Made by a program: the position numbers and the translations under genes. Source: CAVOOW01 sp963697675 (GTDB lineage: Bacteria > Actinomycetota > Actinomycetes > JACCUZ01). From it: DNA of 64,000 nt. The notes below the pieces were generated by a model. That model ran no database searches and was not told the origin of the DNA. It was given only the letters and a program-made list of their open reading frames with translations. Location of the stretch: contig CAVOOW010000005.1 in assembly GCA_963697675.1 (NCBI GenBank), positions 372,001 to 436,000 of the forward strand, written 5' to 3'. Shown here one piece after another: positions 55,943-64,000 of this stretch (position 1 is its first letter; each line of letters opens with the position of its first letter).

Positions 55943-57064
55943 GTGACCGAGCCGTCGACACCCGACTCCACGGAGGCCGTGGAGCATCGTGATCCCCCGG
56001 CGAGCGCGACGGGAGAGTTCGGCCGCCTGGGCAGCCCGCTGCGACGCGACTCGCCCTTCATGTTCGGCTTCCTCGGTGCGCTCGGGGTCCTGCTCGCGAT
56101 CGCCATCGTCGACGCCCTGTCCCAGGCGCGTTCGGTCATCATCCTGATCATCGTCGCGCTGTTTCTCGCCGTGGGCCTGAACCCCGTGGTGGAAGCGCTC
56201 ACGCAGCGCGGCGTGCGCCGTGGTTTCGCCATCGCCATCGTCTTCGCCGTGGTCATCGGTGCCTTCGCCGCGTTCGGGTTCGCCGTCGTGCCGCCCGTGA
56301 TCGAGCAGACCAACGCGTTCGTCAAGGAGCTGCCGAGCTATCTCGAGGACCTGCGCGGCAACCGCCAGATCCGCCAGTTCGACAACGACTATCACGTCAT
56401 CGAGAAAGCCCAGGCCTACGTCACCGGACCCGACCTCGGCCAACGCCTCTTCGGCGGCCTGCTCGGCGTCGGGAAGGTCGTGCTCAACACCGTGTTCAGC
56501 GCCTTCTCGGTGCTCATCATGACGCTCTACTTCCTGGCGGCTCTGCCGAGCATGAAGCGTCAGGCCTATCAGCTCGTGCCGGCCTCGCGTCGCGAGCGGG
56601 TGGGGCTGCTGACCGACGAGATCCTCCTGCGCATCGGTGGTTTCGTCAGCGGTGCGCTGGCGGTCGCCTTCATCGCCGCCACGGCGTCCTACATCTTCCT
56701 CAGGATCGTCGACCTGCCCTTCGCCCTGGCACTCGCGGTCTTCGTGGGGCTCTTCGACCTGATCCCGCTGGTGGGCGCCACCATTGCCGCGATCGTGGTT
56801 TCGACCCTCGGCTTCATCCACTCACCGAGCGTGGGCATCGCCTGCGTCATCTTCTACGTCGCCTACCAACAGCTCGAGAACTATGTGATCTACCCACATG
56901 TCATGCGCCGGGCGGTGGACGTACCCGCCCCCGTCACCATCGTCGCCGTACTCATCGGTGGAGCCCTGCTCGGTGTGACCGGCGCCCTGCTCTCGATCCC
57001 GATCGCCGCGGCGGCGCTGCTCGTGATCCGGCAGGTGACCATCCCCCGCATGGACCACCTCTAG
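55943..57064 (+). CDS. AI-2E family transporter (permease)
   Basis: A 373-residue membrane protein of the PerM/AI-2E exporter family, with about eight helices. After an acidic N-terminus the helices begin FGFLGALGVLLAIAIVDAL and end LLGVTGALLSIPIAAAALLVI. Markers are FLAVGLNPVVEAL, GLFDLIPLVGATIAAIVV and YQQLENYVIYPHVM. GTG at 55943 has GAGGGGAG upstream. Members export varied substrates or act as antiporters; the substrate is unknown. Confidence 0.88.
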   Translation: MTEPSTPDSTEAVEHRDPPASATGEFGRLGSPLRRDSPFMFGFLGALGVLLAIAIVDALSQARSVIILIIVALFLAVGLNPVVEALTQRGVRRGFAIAIVFAVVIGAFAAFGFAVVPPVIEQTNAFVKELPSYLEDLRGNRQIRQFDNDYHVIEKAQAYVTGPDLGQRLFGGLLGVGKVVLNTVFSAFSVLIMTLYFLAALPSMKRQAYQLVPASRRERVGLLTDEILLRIGGFVSGALAVAFIAATASYIFLRIVDLPFALALAVFVGLFDLIPLVGATIAAIVVSTLGFIHSPSVGIACVIFYVAYQQLENYVIYPHVMRRAVDVPAPVTIVAVLIGGALLGVTGALLSIPIAAAALLVIRQVTIPRMDHL

Positions 57065-57084
57065 CTGAGCTCCGGCATGGCGGC

Positions 57085-57869
57085 TCAGGGCAGCGAGCTC
57101 AGGAACTGCCGTGCCGCGGCGTTGAACGCCTCAGGAGCCTCGACCGCCGTCAGGTGACCGCTGCGTGGCACGACGACCAGCCGGGCATCGGGCAGCGCGT
57201 CGACCATTGCCTGCGCGTCGGCAACCGACGAGAGCGCGTCCTGATCACCGGCGATGACGAGCGCCGGCACGGTCACCGCCCGGAGGGTGTCGAACGAGTC
57301 GGGGCGCGCCGCCATGGCACGCTGCGACCAGGCGGCGGCGGCCGGCGGGGCATCCTCGACGAGGGCCCGGACCCGGCCCTGGATCATCGGCCGCTCGACC
57401 ACCGTCGTCTCACCCAGCAGCGCTGGGAGGACGTCGTCGAGCAGGACCTGCGTCGTGCCCGACTCGTCGAGCGCGTCGGCGATGCGATGCCGGTTGGCTC
57501 GCGCAGCCTCCGTGTCCGCGGATGCCTTGGTGTCCGCCAGCAGCAGCCCGGCGACGCGTTCGCCGTGGCGGCGCAGGAACGGCCATCGCCGCATAGCCAC
57601 CCATCGACAGTCCGCCCAGCACGACACGATCGAGGGCGAGGCGTGTCGAGCAGAGCCGCGACATCATCGGCCAGGTGATCGAGGGACGGCTCGTCATAGC
57701 CGAGCTGCGAGCCCCCGAAGCCGCGCAGGTCCGGAGTGATGATGCGGAAGTCGTCGGCGAGGTCGTTGCGCTGCTCGAGCCACATCGCGCTGGACAGCGG
57801 GAACGCGTGCAGCAGCACGACGGGCAGTCCCGATCCGGCCTCGCGGACGTGGAGGTCCACAACCGTCAT
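57085..57869 (-). CDS. Alpha/beta hydrolase, two frameshifts
   Basis: About 260 residues after repair. VVLLHAFPLSSAMW (oxyanion region), PDLRGFGGSQ, nucleophile VVLGGLSMGGYAAMA, Asp in VIAGDQDALS and His in SGHLTAVEAPEAF make a full catalytic set. The frame breaks near 57632 (ACG-C-CTC) and near 57590 (GCC-G-TTC), both fixed by dropping one base. ATG at 57869 starts MTVVDLHVREAGSG. Substrate unknown. Confidence 0.82.
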
Positions 57870-57905
57870 GACGGGCACGTTACAGGCGGCGCAGTCAGCC
57901 TCGGG

Positions 57906-57971
57906 CACCGGCCACTCGGTCGGCATGACACCGGCCACTCCGTCGGCTATGACACCGGCCACTCCGTCGGC
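57906..57971. repeat. Three tandem copies of a 23-24 base unit
   Basis: The unit CACCGGCCACTCCGTCGGC plus 4-5 bases is repeated at 57906, 57929 and 57953. The third copy is the 3' end of the second hydrolase gene (coding PTEWPV); the other two lie beyond its stop. A local duplication of the gene end explains it. Confidence 0.7.
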
Positions 57972-58701
57972 AGTGGGTAGGCGTCCGGCGCGACCCGCTT
58001 GACGATCTCGTTGAGAACGCGCCGCACGGCCGGCTCGCCGACCCAGAGATGCTTGGCTCCGTCCACGCCGACCACCTCCGCCTGCGGGATGCGCGCGAAC
58101 CGTCGCCGCGCCTCGCTCGGGTCGCAGATAGTCGTCGAACTCCGGCACCAGTGCCAGCACCGGCTTGCCCGACGCCGCCCACGCGTCCAGGTGCTCGTCG
58201 GTCGCGAAGCGCAGCGGCGGCGAGAGCAGGATCGCCCCCTCGATCGAGGGATCGAGCCCGTGCATGAGCGCGAGGTCGGTGCCGAACGACCAGCCGAGCA
58301 GCCAGCGATGCGGCAGCGGCGGGTCGTCGGCGAACTCCGCAGCCTCGATGGCCGCCGCGACGTCGTACCGCTCCCCCACCGCGTTGTCGAACACCCCGTC
58401 GCTGGTGCCGTGCGGTGAGGACGTACCCCTTGTGTTGAACCGGAGTACGGCGACGCCGGCGAGCGCCGGGAGGCGGTACGAGGCCTTGCGGATCACGTGG
58501 CTGTCCATGAACCCGCCATGCGTCGGGAGCGGGTGCAGCGTCACGAGAGTCGCCACCGGCGGCCGGTCCTCGGGGACGGCGATCTCACCGACGAGACTCA
58601 GCCCGTCGGCCGTGTGCAAGCGTCAGCGGCGACCGGCGAGCCGGCAGCACCGTGCCAGCACGGATCGCCTGCTCGCCCTGCCAGACGTGTTCGGGGGCCA
58701 T
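57947..58701 (-). CDS. Alpha/beta hydrolase, two frameshifts
   Basis: About 250 residues after repair. The true start is probably ATG 58701 (MAPEHVWQGEQAIRAG). A skipped T near 58619 joins SPLTL to HTADGLSLVGEI. Blocks: LVTLHPLPTHGG, FNTRGTSSPHG, nucleophile WLLGWSFGTDLAL, VLALVPEFDDYLRP and the His in GAKHLWVGE. A second break near 58125 is fixed by dropping one C (LRPSEARRRFARIP). It ends five residues past PLPTE in WPVS-stop. It follows the small zinc protein by five bases. Substrate unknown. Confidence 0.78.
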
Positions 58702-58706
58702 CGGCC

Positions 58707-59015
58707 TCAGTATCTCGGTCGGCGTCGCGTCCGGGCGTTCCAACAGGCCGTGTGCCAGTGTCTGCGTTGCGACAGCCCTGGGCCGTCCGCCTCGCTCTCG
58801 CTGTGGTCGGGCCAGGCGACGACGTGCGGTGTCGCCGGACGGATCTCCTGGTTGCAGCCGGGACATCGGTAGGTCTTGGTCGCCGCGGCGCCCGTCACGG
58901 GCCGCACCAGCCAGTCACCGTCGCTGCCCGACTCGCGCCGCACGGCGCCACGACCCATCGCGGCGGCGTCGGTCGTCGCGGGCTGTTCCGGGCGACGACG
59001 GTTCTGACGGGGCAC
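58707..59015 (-). CDS. Small conserved zinc-binding protein
   Basis: A 102-residue Arg-rich protein. The conserved middle, TKTYRCPGCNQEIRPATPHVV then AWPD and RRHWHTACWNAR, offers Cys-x2-Cys and His-x-His-x3-Cys for zinc. I know this as a common actinobacterial protein often mislabelled as ATP/GTP-binding. GTG at 59015 follows GGAGGAC. The gene overlaps the 3' end of the MFS gene by about 100 bases and is followed by a hydrolase gene. Function unknown. Confidence 0.7.
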   Translation of the reverse strand: MPRQNRRRPEQPATTDAAAMGRGAVRRESGSDGDWLVRPVTGAAATKTYRCPGCNQEIRPATPHVVAWPDHSESEADGPGLSQRRHWHTACWNARTRRRPRY

Positions 59016-60193
59016 GTCCTCCAGTGTGTCCGACGCGCAGCAGGAGGGCTCCGACCGCACCGGCCAGGAGCGGGCACGCGGCGCTGAGCAGCAGCTGGGT
59101 TCGCCGTCGGTTCCTGCGCGAGCGCACCAGCCGCCGTCACCCCTAGGGCGGCCGCGGTGATCTTCAGCCCGGCACCCAGGGTGAACACCTGGGCGCGGGC
59201 GCCGTCGGGTGAGTGCTCCTGCCGAGTGGTGAAGAGGGCTCCGGCGAGTGGACCGGTGAAGAAGCCGGCGATGCCGAACAGGGCAGCGGTCGAGCGCAGA
59301 GACGGCGAGGCCGCGGCGAGAGCGAGGGGCATGCCGGTCAAGACGAGAGCGGCCATCACGATCACAGGCCCCTGCCGCGCACGCGCGGGCCGCACGATCC
59401 AGGAGATCGACCCGAGCAGCGCACCGATCGCAAAGGTGGTCAGCAGCCAACCGCCGGCCGTCGGAGCGTTCGCCCGGTGCGCGAGAACCACGACGACGAC
59501 CGGAAGCGCACCGAGCCCCACCTGGCCGAGCGTCGTCGCGGCGGTCACCAACCCGAGCACCCGGTCTCGCAGCAGCAGCCGCAGCACATCGGTCTTCTGG
59601 GGTTGCCCGTCGCGGCTGTCCGGCGCATGCGTCCCGGCAAGCGGGAGGCCGGCGATCACGACGCCGCCGACCGCTGCGCTGGCACCCAGGGCGACCAGGG
59701 AGGTCGCAGGTGACGCGAACCCGCTGATGACGGCGACGAGAGCCGGGCCGACGATGCCCGACACGTTGTAGGTCAGGGCGTCGACGCCGAAGGCTCGTGG
59801 GAGGAAGTCCGCGCCCACCACCCCCGACAGCTGACTGGTCAGCCCACCGGTCAGCGCCGGCCCGCAGCAACCACCGGCCACCAGGACGCCGAAGGTGAGC
59901 AGCAGCGGGATGTGACCGAGACAGAGTGCAGTGACAACGAGTGCCGCTGCGAAGCCGAGCGATGCGCTGCCAAGGACCATTCGCGGCGCCCTGGATCGAT
60001 CGGTGATCACCCCGATGGCGGGAGCAGCCAGCACTTGCGGGACCAACAGCGCGGCGACCAACGCGCCACCGACCTGTGCACTGTTGACCCTGTCGAGAGC
60101 CAGCAGGACCAGAGCGAGCCGCGCACCTTCGTCGGCCACCCGGACCAGCGCCGCGCCTGCCGTGTAGTGGCCCACCGCGCGCAGTGGGATCAC
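58915..60193 (-). CDS. MFS transporter, one frameshift
   Basis: Major facilitator exporter of about 425 residues with 11-12 helices. The N-terminal half starts YTAGAALVRVADEGARLALVLL; the MFS loop-2 motif is VITDRSRAPRMVL. Near 59123 the frame changes; skipping one base gives LVRSRRNRRRTQLLLSAACP and a last helix (LLAGAVGALLL). GTG at 60193 follows GAGGAGG. It is divergent from the CGNR regulator with two matching operators between them, so it is probably the regulated efflux pump. Confidence 0.82.
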
Positions 60194-60211
60194 GTTGCGA
60201 CCACCTCCTCG

Positions 60212-60236
60212 TCATCACCTGTTTAACCGGTGATGA
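60212..60236. promoter_or_regulatory. Operator copy 1 between MFS and CGNR genes
   Basis: TCATCACC...GGTGATGA palindrome (8-base arms) containing CACCTGT-N6-GGTGATG, 19 bases before the MFS start codon. Fourteen positions are identical to copy 2. Confidence 0.65.
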
Positions 60237-60264
60237 TCGAGGTCAAACCTTGTCGACGCGATCG

Positions 60265-60285
60265 TCACCTGTCAAAGTGGTGATG
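60265..60285. promoter_or_regulatory. Operator copy 2, ending at the CGNR start codon
   Basis: CACCTGT-N6-GGTGATG again, with its last base being the G of the CGNR GTG start. The two sites are 50 bases apart (about five helical turns). A protein bound here would block the CGNR gene itself. Confidence 0.65.
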
Positions 60286-60839
60286 TGACATTCGACTTCA
60301 TCGCCGGTCGGCTGTCGCTGGACTTCGTGGCGACGGTCAGCGAACGCGGCACCACAGATCTGGAAAGGCTTTCCACGCCTGACGATCTGGCGGACTGGAT
60401 CGCGCTTGCCGGTCTGACACAACGACGGCTCACGCCGACCGACGCCGACCTTGCCGCGGCCAGGGCCCTCCGCGAGGCGATCTTCGGACTGGTCACGGCA
60501 TGGACCCGCGGAACCGCTCCAGCCGAACGGCACCGGAGGACAGTCAACGCAGTCGCGGCAAAGAGCCCACCGACGCCGGCACTGACCAGAGGCGGTCACG
60601 TCACCCGCGCCGGGAACACCGACTCCGTGCTTGCTCTGCTGGCGCGGGACGCGCTCGAGCTCGCCGACAGCCCGGACCGCACACTGGTCCGCTGGTGCGC
60701 GGACCCGAACTGCACCCGACCGTTCGTCGACCGGTCCCGCGGCCATCGGCGGCGGTGGTGTGGGATGCGCGGCTGTGGCGACCGGGCCAAAGCCGCGGCC
60801 TATCGCGATCGCCATCGCGCCGGTGACTCTCAGCTGTAG
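60285..60839 (+). CDS. CGNR zinc-finger transcriptional regulator
   Basis: A 184-residue regulator: an N-terminal ABATE domain (DFIAGRLSLDFVATVSERG) and a C-terminal CGNR zinc finger (CADPNCTRPFVDRS, RRRWCGMRGCGDRAKAAAYR). The name motif reads CGDR here. GTG at 60285 directly follows the operator, so translation is probably leaderless and the gene autorepressed. It is divergent from the MFS gene and overlaps the convergent dehydrogenase gene by 10 bases. Confidence 0.9.
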   Translation: MTFDFIAGRLSLDFVATVSERGTTDLERLSTPDDLADWIALAGLTQRRLTPTDADLAAARALREAIFGLVTAWTRGTAPAERHRRTVNAVAAKSPPTPALTRGGHVTRAGNTDSVLALLARDALELADSPDRTLVRWCADPNCTRPFVDRSRGHRRRWCGMRGCGDRAKAAAYRDRHRAGDSQL

Positions 60840-62605
60840 TCGCGGAAACCCCGGCCGGTCTTGCGTCCGAGATAGCCGGCGGTCACCAGCTGGTCGAGCA
60901 GCGGCGCCGGCGCGAACCCGGGCTCGCGGAACTCGAGATAGAGCTCGCGCTGGATCGCGTGCGCCACGTCGAGACCGACGACGTCGAGCAGGTCGAACGG
61001 TCCGAGCGGGTAGCCGCAGCCCACGATCATCGCGTTGTCGATGTCCTCGACCGTCGCGTAGTGGGCCTGCAGCATCTTGACGGCGTCGTTGAGGTAGGGA
61101 AACAGCAGGGCGTTGACGATGAAGCCGGCGCGGTCGCCACACTCGACGGCGTGCTTGCCCGCTTGGTCGCACACGGCCTTGACGGTGCTGACGATGTCGT
61201 CGGACGTCGAGACGGTACGGACGATCTCGACGAGCTTCATCACCGGAGCCGGATTGAAGAAGTGCAGGCCCACGACGTCTCGGGGCCGACCGGTCGCCGC
61301 CGCGAGCTCGATGACCGGCAGTGACGACGTCGTCGTCGCGAGCACGGCACCCGGCTTGCAGATCTCGTCGAAGGTCGCGAACAGCGCCTGCTTGACCGAG
61401 AGCTCCTCGACCACGGCCTCGATGACCAGGTCGCAGTCACTCAGGTCGTCCAGCCGCGACGAGCCGCGCACCCGCGCCAGGGCTGCGTCGCGGTCGGCCT
61501 CCTCGAGCTTGCCCCGCAGCACGCCCTTGTCCAGCGAGCGTTGCAGGGCAGCTCTCACCTGGGCGACCTTCTCGTCGCCGCGCGTCACGTAGAGAACGTC
61601 GTAGCCCGCCTTGGACAGGACCTCGACGATGCCCGTGGCCATGGTGCCTGAGCCGACGACTCCGATCCGCTCGACCGAGCGTGCAGCGGCGCCGTGGTGA
61701 CCGGCGTCCGGGGTCAGGGCGTCGTCGATCACCGATGGCGAGTCAGGACCCTCGTACGTGTAAAAACCACGACCGGTCTTGCGGCCCCGCAGGCCCGCGG
61801 TGACCATCTGCTTGAGGATGGGTGCCGGCGCGTGCAGGCGGTCGCGCGACTGGCGGTACATCGTGTCGAGGATCTCGTAGGCCGTGTCCAGCCCGATCAG
61901 GTCGATCAGGGCGAGCGGACCCATCGGATAGCCGCAGCCCAGCCGCATCGCCGCGTCGATGTCCTCGCGAGTGGCGTAGTGCGACTCGAACATCGAGACC
62001 GCGTGGTTGAGATAGCCGAAGAGCAGGGCGTTGGCGATGAAGCCCGCCTTGTCGCCGATGACGACGGGCACCTTGCCGAGCCGCTCAGCGAGGCCCTTGA
62101 CGTCCTCGACGACCTCCTGCTCGGTGACCACGGTCCGCACGACCTCGACCAGCTTGAGCACGGGCGCCGGATTGAAGAAGTGCATGCCGATGACCTTCGA
62201 CGGCCGGCTGGTGGCCACGGAGATCTCGGTGACCGACAGCGACGACGTGTTGGTCGCGAGCACGGCGTCCGGCTTGCAGATCTTGTCCAGGGCAGCGAAG
62301 ACCTCCCGCTTGAGCTCGAGCCGCTCCGGAACCGCCTCGATCACCAGGTCGACATCGGCGAGGTCGTCCATCGACGTCGTGAATCGCACCCGCCCGACGA
62401 GCGCGGCCTGGTCCTCGACGCTGAGCTTCCCGCGCTTGACTGCGCGGTTCGTCGAGTTCGCCAGGTGCTCGCGGCCGCGCTCGAGCGCGTCCTCGTTGGG
62501 CTCGACGCCCACGACCTGCAGCCCCTCGCGGGCGAACACCTCGGCGATGCCGGCACCCATCGTGCCCAGACCGACCACGCCCACCGTGCCGAACTCCCGG
62601 CTCAT
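60830..62605 (-). CDS. Double-module 3-hydroxyacyl-CoA dehydrogenase
   Basis: A 591-residue protein built of two complete 3-hydroxyacyl-CoA dehydrogenases in tandem, residues 1-290 and 312-591. Each has its own Rossmann start (VGVVGLGTMGAGIAEVF; IGVVGSGTMATGIVEVL), HFFNPAPVLKLVE or HFFNPAPVMKLVE with catalytic His, GFIANALLF or GFIVNALLF, and an end RKTGRGF. No enoyl-CoA hydratase domain is fused. It should oxidise 3-hydroxyacyl-CoA with NAD+, possibly 3-hydroxybutyryl-CoA. ATG at 62605. Confidence 0.92.
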   Translation of the reverse strand: MSREFGTVGVVGLGTMGAGIAEVFAREGLQVVGVEPNEDALERGREHLANSTNRAVKRGKLSVEDQAALVGRVRFTTSMDDLADVDLVIEAVPERLELKREVFAALDKICKPDAVLATNTSSLSVTEISVATSRPSKVIGMHFFNPAPVLKLVEVVRTVVTEQEVVEDVKGLAERLGKVPVVIGDKAGFIANALLFGYLNHAVSMFESHYATREDIDAAMRLGCGYPMGPLALIDLIGLDTAYEILDTMYRQSRDRLHAPAPILKQMVTAGLRGRKTGRGFYTYEGPDSPSVIDDALTPDAGHHGAAARSVERIGVVGSGTMATGIVEVLSKAGYDVLYVTRGDEKVAQVRAALQRSLDKGVLRGKLEEADRDAALARVRGSSRLDDLSDCDLVIEAVVEELSVKQALFATFDEICKPGAVLATTTSSLPVIELAAATGRPRDVVGLHFFNPAPVMKLVEIVRTVSTSDDIVSTVKAVCDQAGKHAVECGDRAGFIVNALLFPYLNDAVKMLQAHYATVEDIDNAMIVGCGYPLGPFDLLDVVGLDVAHAIQRELYLEFREPGFAPAPLLDQLVTAGYLGRKTGRGFRDYS

Positions 62606-62693
62606 CGCCGCTCCGCTCTGATCGCCCGCAATCTCCGCGTCAGTCTCCCAGGTCGGAGCCGGTCGGCACGCGGCGGGCTAAGCCCACGATCCC

Positions 62694-62791
62694 GTGATCA
62701 TGAAGGATCCGACCGGCTCCAGGCGCATCGATGATCCTGCGAGCGTCTTCGTCATCGAGGGCCAACCAAAGACCGGATCCTTCATGATCAC
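62694..62791. repeat. Long inverted repeat before nucS
   Basis: GTGATCATGAAGGATCCG at 62694-62711 is repeated exactly inverted at 62774-62791, around a 62-base centre that has its own short CGATGA/TCATCG arms. It occupies the gap between the dehydrogenase and nucS and ends close to the nucS ribosome site. Confidence 0.75.
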
Positions 62792-62816
62792 CGGGCAGGA
62801 GGTAGCGTCTCCGGCC

Positions 62817-63497
62817 GTGCGCACAGTCATAGCTCGCTGTTCGGTCGACTATGTCGGTCGCCTCACGGCACACCTGCCTGCCGCGACCCGCCTCTTGTTG
62901 ATCAAGAGCGACGGATCGGTGCTCATTCACTCGGATGCCGGCGGATACAAGCCGCTGATGTGGATGAGCCCGCCCTGCACGCTGCGCGAGGGAACCGACG
63001 AGGCCGCGGCCGCTGACAGCACGTGGACGGTCACGAACAAGGCCGGTGAGCAGCTGGTCATCACGATCGAGCAGACCCTGCACGACTCGTCACACGAGCT
63101 CGGGGTGGACCCGGGCCTGGTGAAGGACGGCGTCGAGGCCCACTTGCAGGCCCTGCTCGCCGAGCAGATCGACACGCTGGGAGACGGGTGGCGGCTCGTA
63201 CGCCGCGAATACCCCACCGCGATCGGGCCGGTGGACATCCTCTGCCGCGACGCTGCAGGGGCAACGGTGGCCATCGAGATCAAGCGCCGCGGTGACATCG
63301 ACGGCGTCGAGCAGCTCACCCGCTATCTCGAGCTGCTCAACCGCGACTCGACGCTCGCCCCGGTGCGAGGCATCTTCGCCGCCCAGGAGATCAAGCCGCA
63401 GGCCAAGGTGCTGGCCGCAGATCGCGGCATCCACTGCGTCACCCTCGACTACGACGCCCTGCGCGGCTTCGACGACGTCGGCTCCCGCCTTTTCTAG
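62817..63497 (+). CDS. nucS: Mismatch endonuclease NucS/EndoMS
   Basis: Endonuclease of the non-MutS mismatch repair of actinobacteria and archaea, 226 residues. The N-terminal beta domain binds the sliding clamp and DNA (DYVGRLTAHLPAATRLLLIK). The PD-(D/E)xK site is GPVDIL (Asp140) and VAIEIKRRGDID (Glu154, Lys156), then GVEQLTRYLELLNRD. The GTG at 62817 starts VRTVIARCSVDYVGRL; AGGAGG is about 13 bases upstream, rather far. Confidence 0.95.
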   Translation: MRTVIARCSVDYVGRLTAHLPAATRLLLIKSDGSVLIHSDAGGYKPLMWMSPPCTLREGTDEAAAADSTWTVTNKAGEQLVITIEQTLHDSSHELGVDPGLVKDGVEAHLQALLAEQIDTLGDGWRLVRREYPTAIGPVDILCRDAAGATVAIEIKRRGDIDGVEQLTRYLELLNRDSTLAPVRGIFAAQEIKPQAKVLAADRGIHCVTLDYDALRGFDDVGSRLF

Positions 63498-63505
63498 CCC
63501 CGGAA

Positions 63506-63587
63506 TCGACCACGTTCAGCAGCCTGGCGACCCTTCGCAAGGCATGCACGCCTGCGAAGCGTCCGCCAGCATGCTGAACGTGGTCGA
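63506..63587. repeat. REP-like palindromic repeat, copy 2
   Basis: Perfect 16-base arms TCGACCACGTTCAGCA (63506-63521) and TGCTGAACGTGGTCGA (63572-63587) enclose a second inner inverted repeat around GCATGCACGCC. It lies between the convergent ends of nucS and the MFS gene. The inner block and right arm match copy 1 at 6640-6685. Confidence 0.8.
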
Positions 63588-63605
63588 CTCCCGGCGGAGG
63601 GCGGT

Positions 63606-64000
63606 CTAGGCGGCGAGGGTGACGTCGTCGGGGGCGATCGCCGGTTGCGGCTCGCCGGACCGCAGCAGCAGGAGCAGCCCGACCAGCGAGCCCAGGGCGG
63701 CGATCGAACCGGCGCCGACGAACGTCTCGCGGATGCCGACCTGCCCGACCAGGGCGGCGGAGATCGTGACCGACAGCGGTGCGCTCACCGTGGCGGCCAC
63801 CCAGTCGAGCGAGCTCACCCGACCGCGCAGGTGGCGCGGGATCCGGGAGCCCAGGATGGTGTCCTGCCAGATGTTGCCAGCCGTCGTGCCCATGAACATC
63901 AGCGCGATGAACAGCGCCGCCACCCAGACGTCCGGTGCGAGCCCGAGCCCGACCACGGCGCCGAGCCCGACGACGTACATCACGTACGACGACGCCAGCG
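63606..64000 (-). CDS. MFS transporter, C-terminal end only
   Basis: The last 130 or so residues of an MFS permease; the 5' part is beyond the window. Helices such as VWVAALFIALMFMGTTAG and VSAPLSVTISAALVG, with the SRIPRHLRGRVSSLDWVA loop, resemble the MFS_3/enterobactin-exporter-like group. The tail APDDVTLAA is cytoplasmic. Substrate unknown. Confidence 0.8.
   Translation of the reverse strand, partial: LASSYVMYVVGLGAVVGLGLAPDVWVAALFIALMFMGTTAGNIWQDTILGSRIPRHLRGRVSSLDWVAATVSAPLSVTISAALVGQVGIRETFVGAGSIAALGSLVGLLLLLRSGEPQPAIAPDDVTLAA

Noticed and set aside
55235..56821. A 528-codon minus-strand frame opposite filP-like and AI-2E genes
   Set aside because: Asp/Glu/His-rich shadow composition; the plus-strand genes are well supported.

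Overview
The window is high-GC actinobacterial DNA. Gene content and order suggest a member of the Propionibacteriales, most likely a Nocardioidaceae (Nocardioides/Aeromicrobium type): GatCAB and LigA on one strand beside a cysteine desulfurase-mnmA operon, a GlgE alpha-glucan cluster, a Streptomyces-like meaB/thiolase/mce/Scy/FilP block, a CGNR regulator and NucS/EndoMS. The taxonomic call is inference from gene order; no rRNA, tRNA or CRISPR array was seen. Many genes start with GTG or TTG. No stretch longer than about 300 bases lacks a gene.

Layout. 1-6.6 kb: branched-chain amino-acid genes (ilvC partial, ilvN, ilvB on the minus strand behind an attenuator with a Val/Leu-rich leader peptide; ilvD further on), interrupted by an HD-GYP protein. 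6.7-11.1 kb: D-2-hydroxyacid dehydrogenase, patatin, a glucose/sorbosone dehydrogenase lipoprotein, a cation-transporter remnant and a short MetE-like enzyme. 11.2-23 kb: gatB, a small membrane protein, gatA, gatC, a GGDEF-EAL protein, then a tightly overlapping operon of cysteine desulfurase, mnmA, a GuaD-like deaminase, a second MetE-like protein and ligA. 23-25 kb: a SigL-type ECF sigma factor, its zinc anti-sigma factor and a divergent secreted protein, with matching promoters on both sides. 25-30.5 kb: etfBA, a divergent methyltransferase, a hexapeptide acyltransferase, a second methyltransferase and an enoyl-CoA hydratase. 30.6-44 kb: alpha-glucan/trehalose metabolism (glgX, ROK kinase, glgP, then glgE-treS-mak-glgB as an overlapping operon). 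44-46.8 kb: a phosphatase-acetyltransferase fusion, a membrane protein and a thioredoxin-TPR protein. 46.9-53 kb: acyl-CoA mutase large subunit, a second ECF sigma factor with a membrane partner, meaB, thiolase and methylmalonyl-CoA epimerase. 53-57 kb: Scy-like and FilP-like coiled-coil proteins and an AI-2E family transporter. 57-64 kb: two alpha/beta hydrolases, a small zinc protein, an MFS exporter with its divergent CGNR regulator behind twin operators, a double-module 3-hydroxyacyl-CoA dehydrogenase, nucS and the end of another MFS gene.

How the genes fit together. GlgE, TreS, maltokinase and GlgB form the trehalose-to-alpha-glucan route, with GlgP, GlgX and a ROK sugar kinase for breakdown and phosphorylation. 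EtfAB, enoyl-CoA hydratase, hydroxyacyl-CoA dehydrogenase, thiolase, mutase, MeaB and epimerase fit fatty-acid, branched-chain and propionate oxidation. HD-GYP and GGDEF-EAL proteins point to c-di-GMP signalling.

Quality warning. About fourteen reading-frame breaks occur in otherwise well conserved genes. Each one I could resolve is repaired by skipping one base, i.e. a single-base insertion. This looks like a systematic sequencing error rather than real gene decay, and the broken genes are annotated as full-length genes carrying a frameshift.
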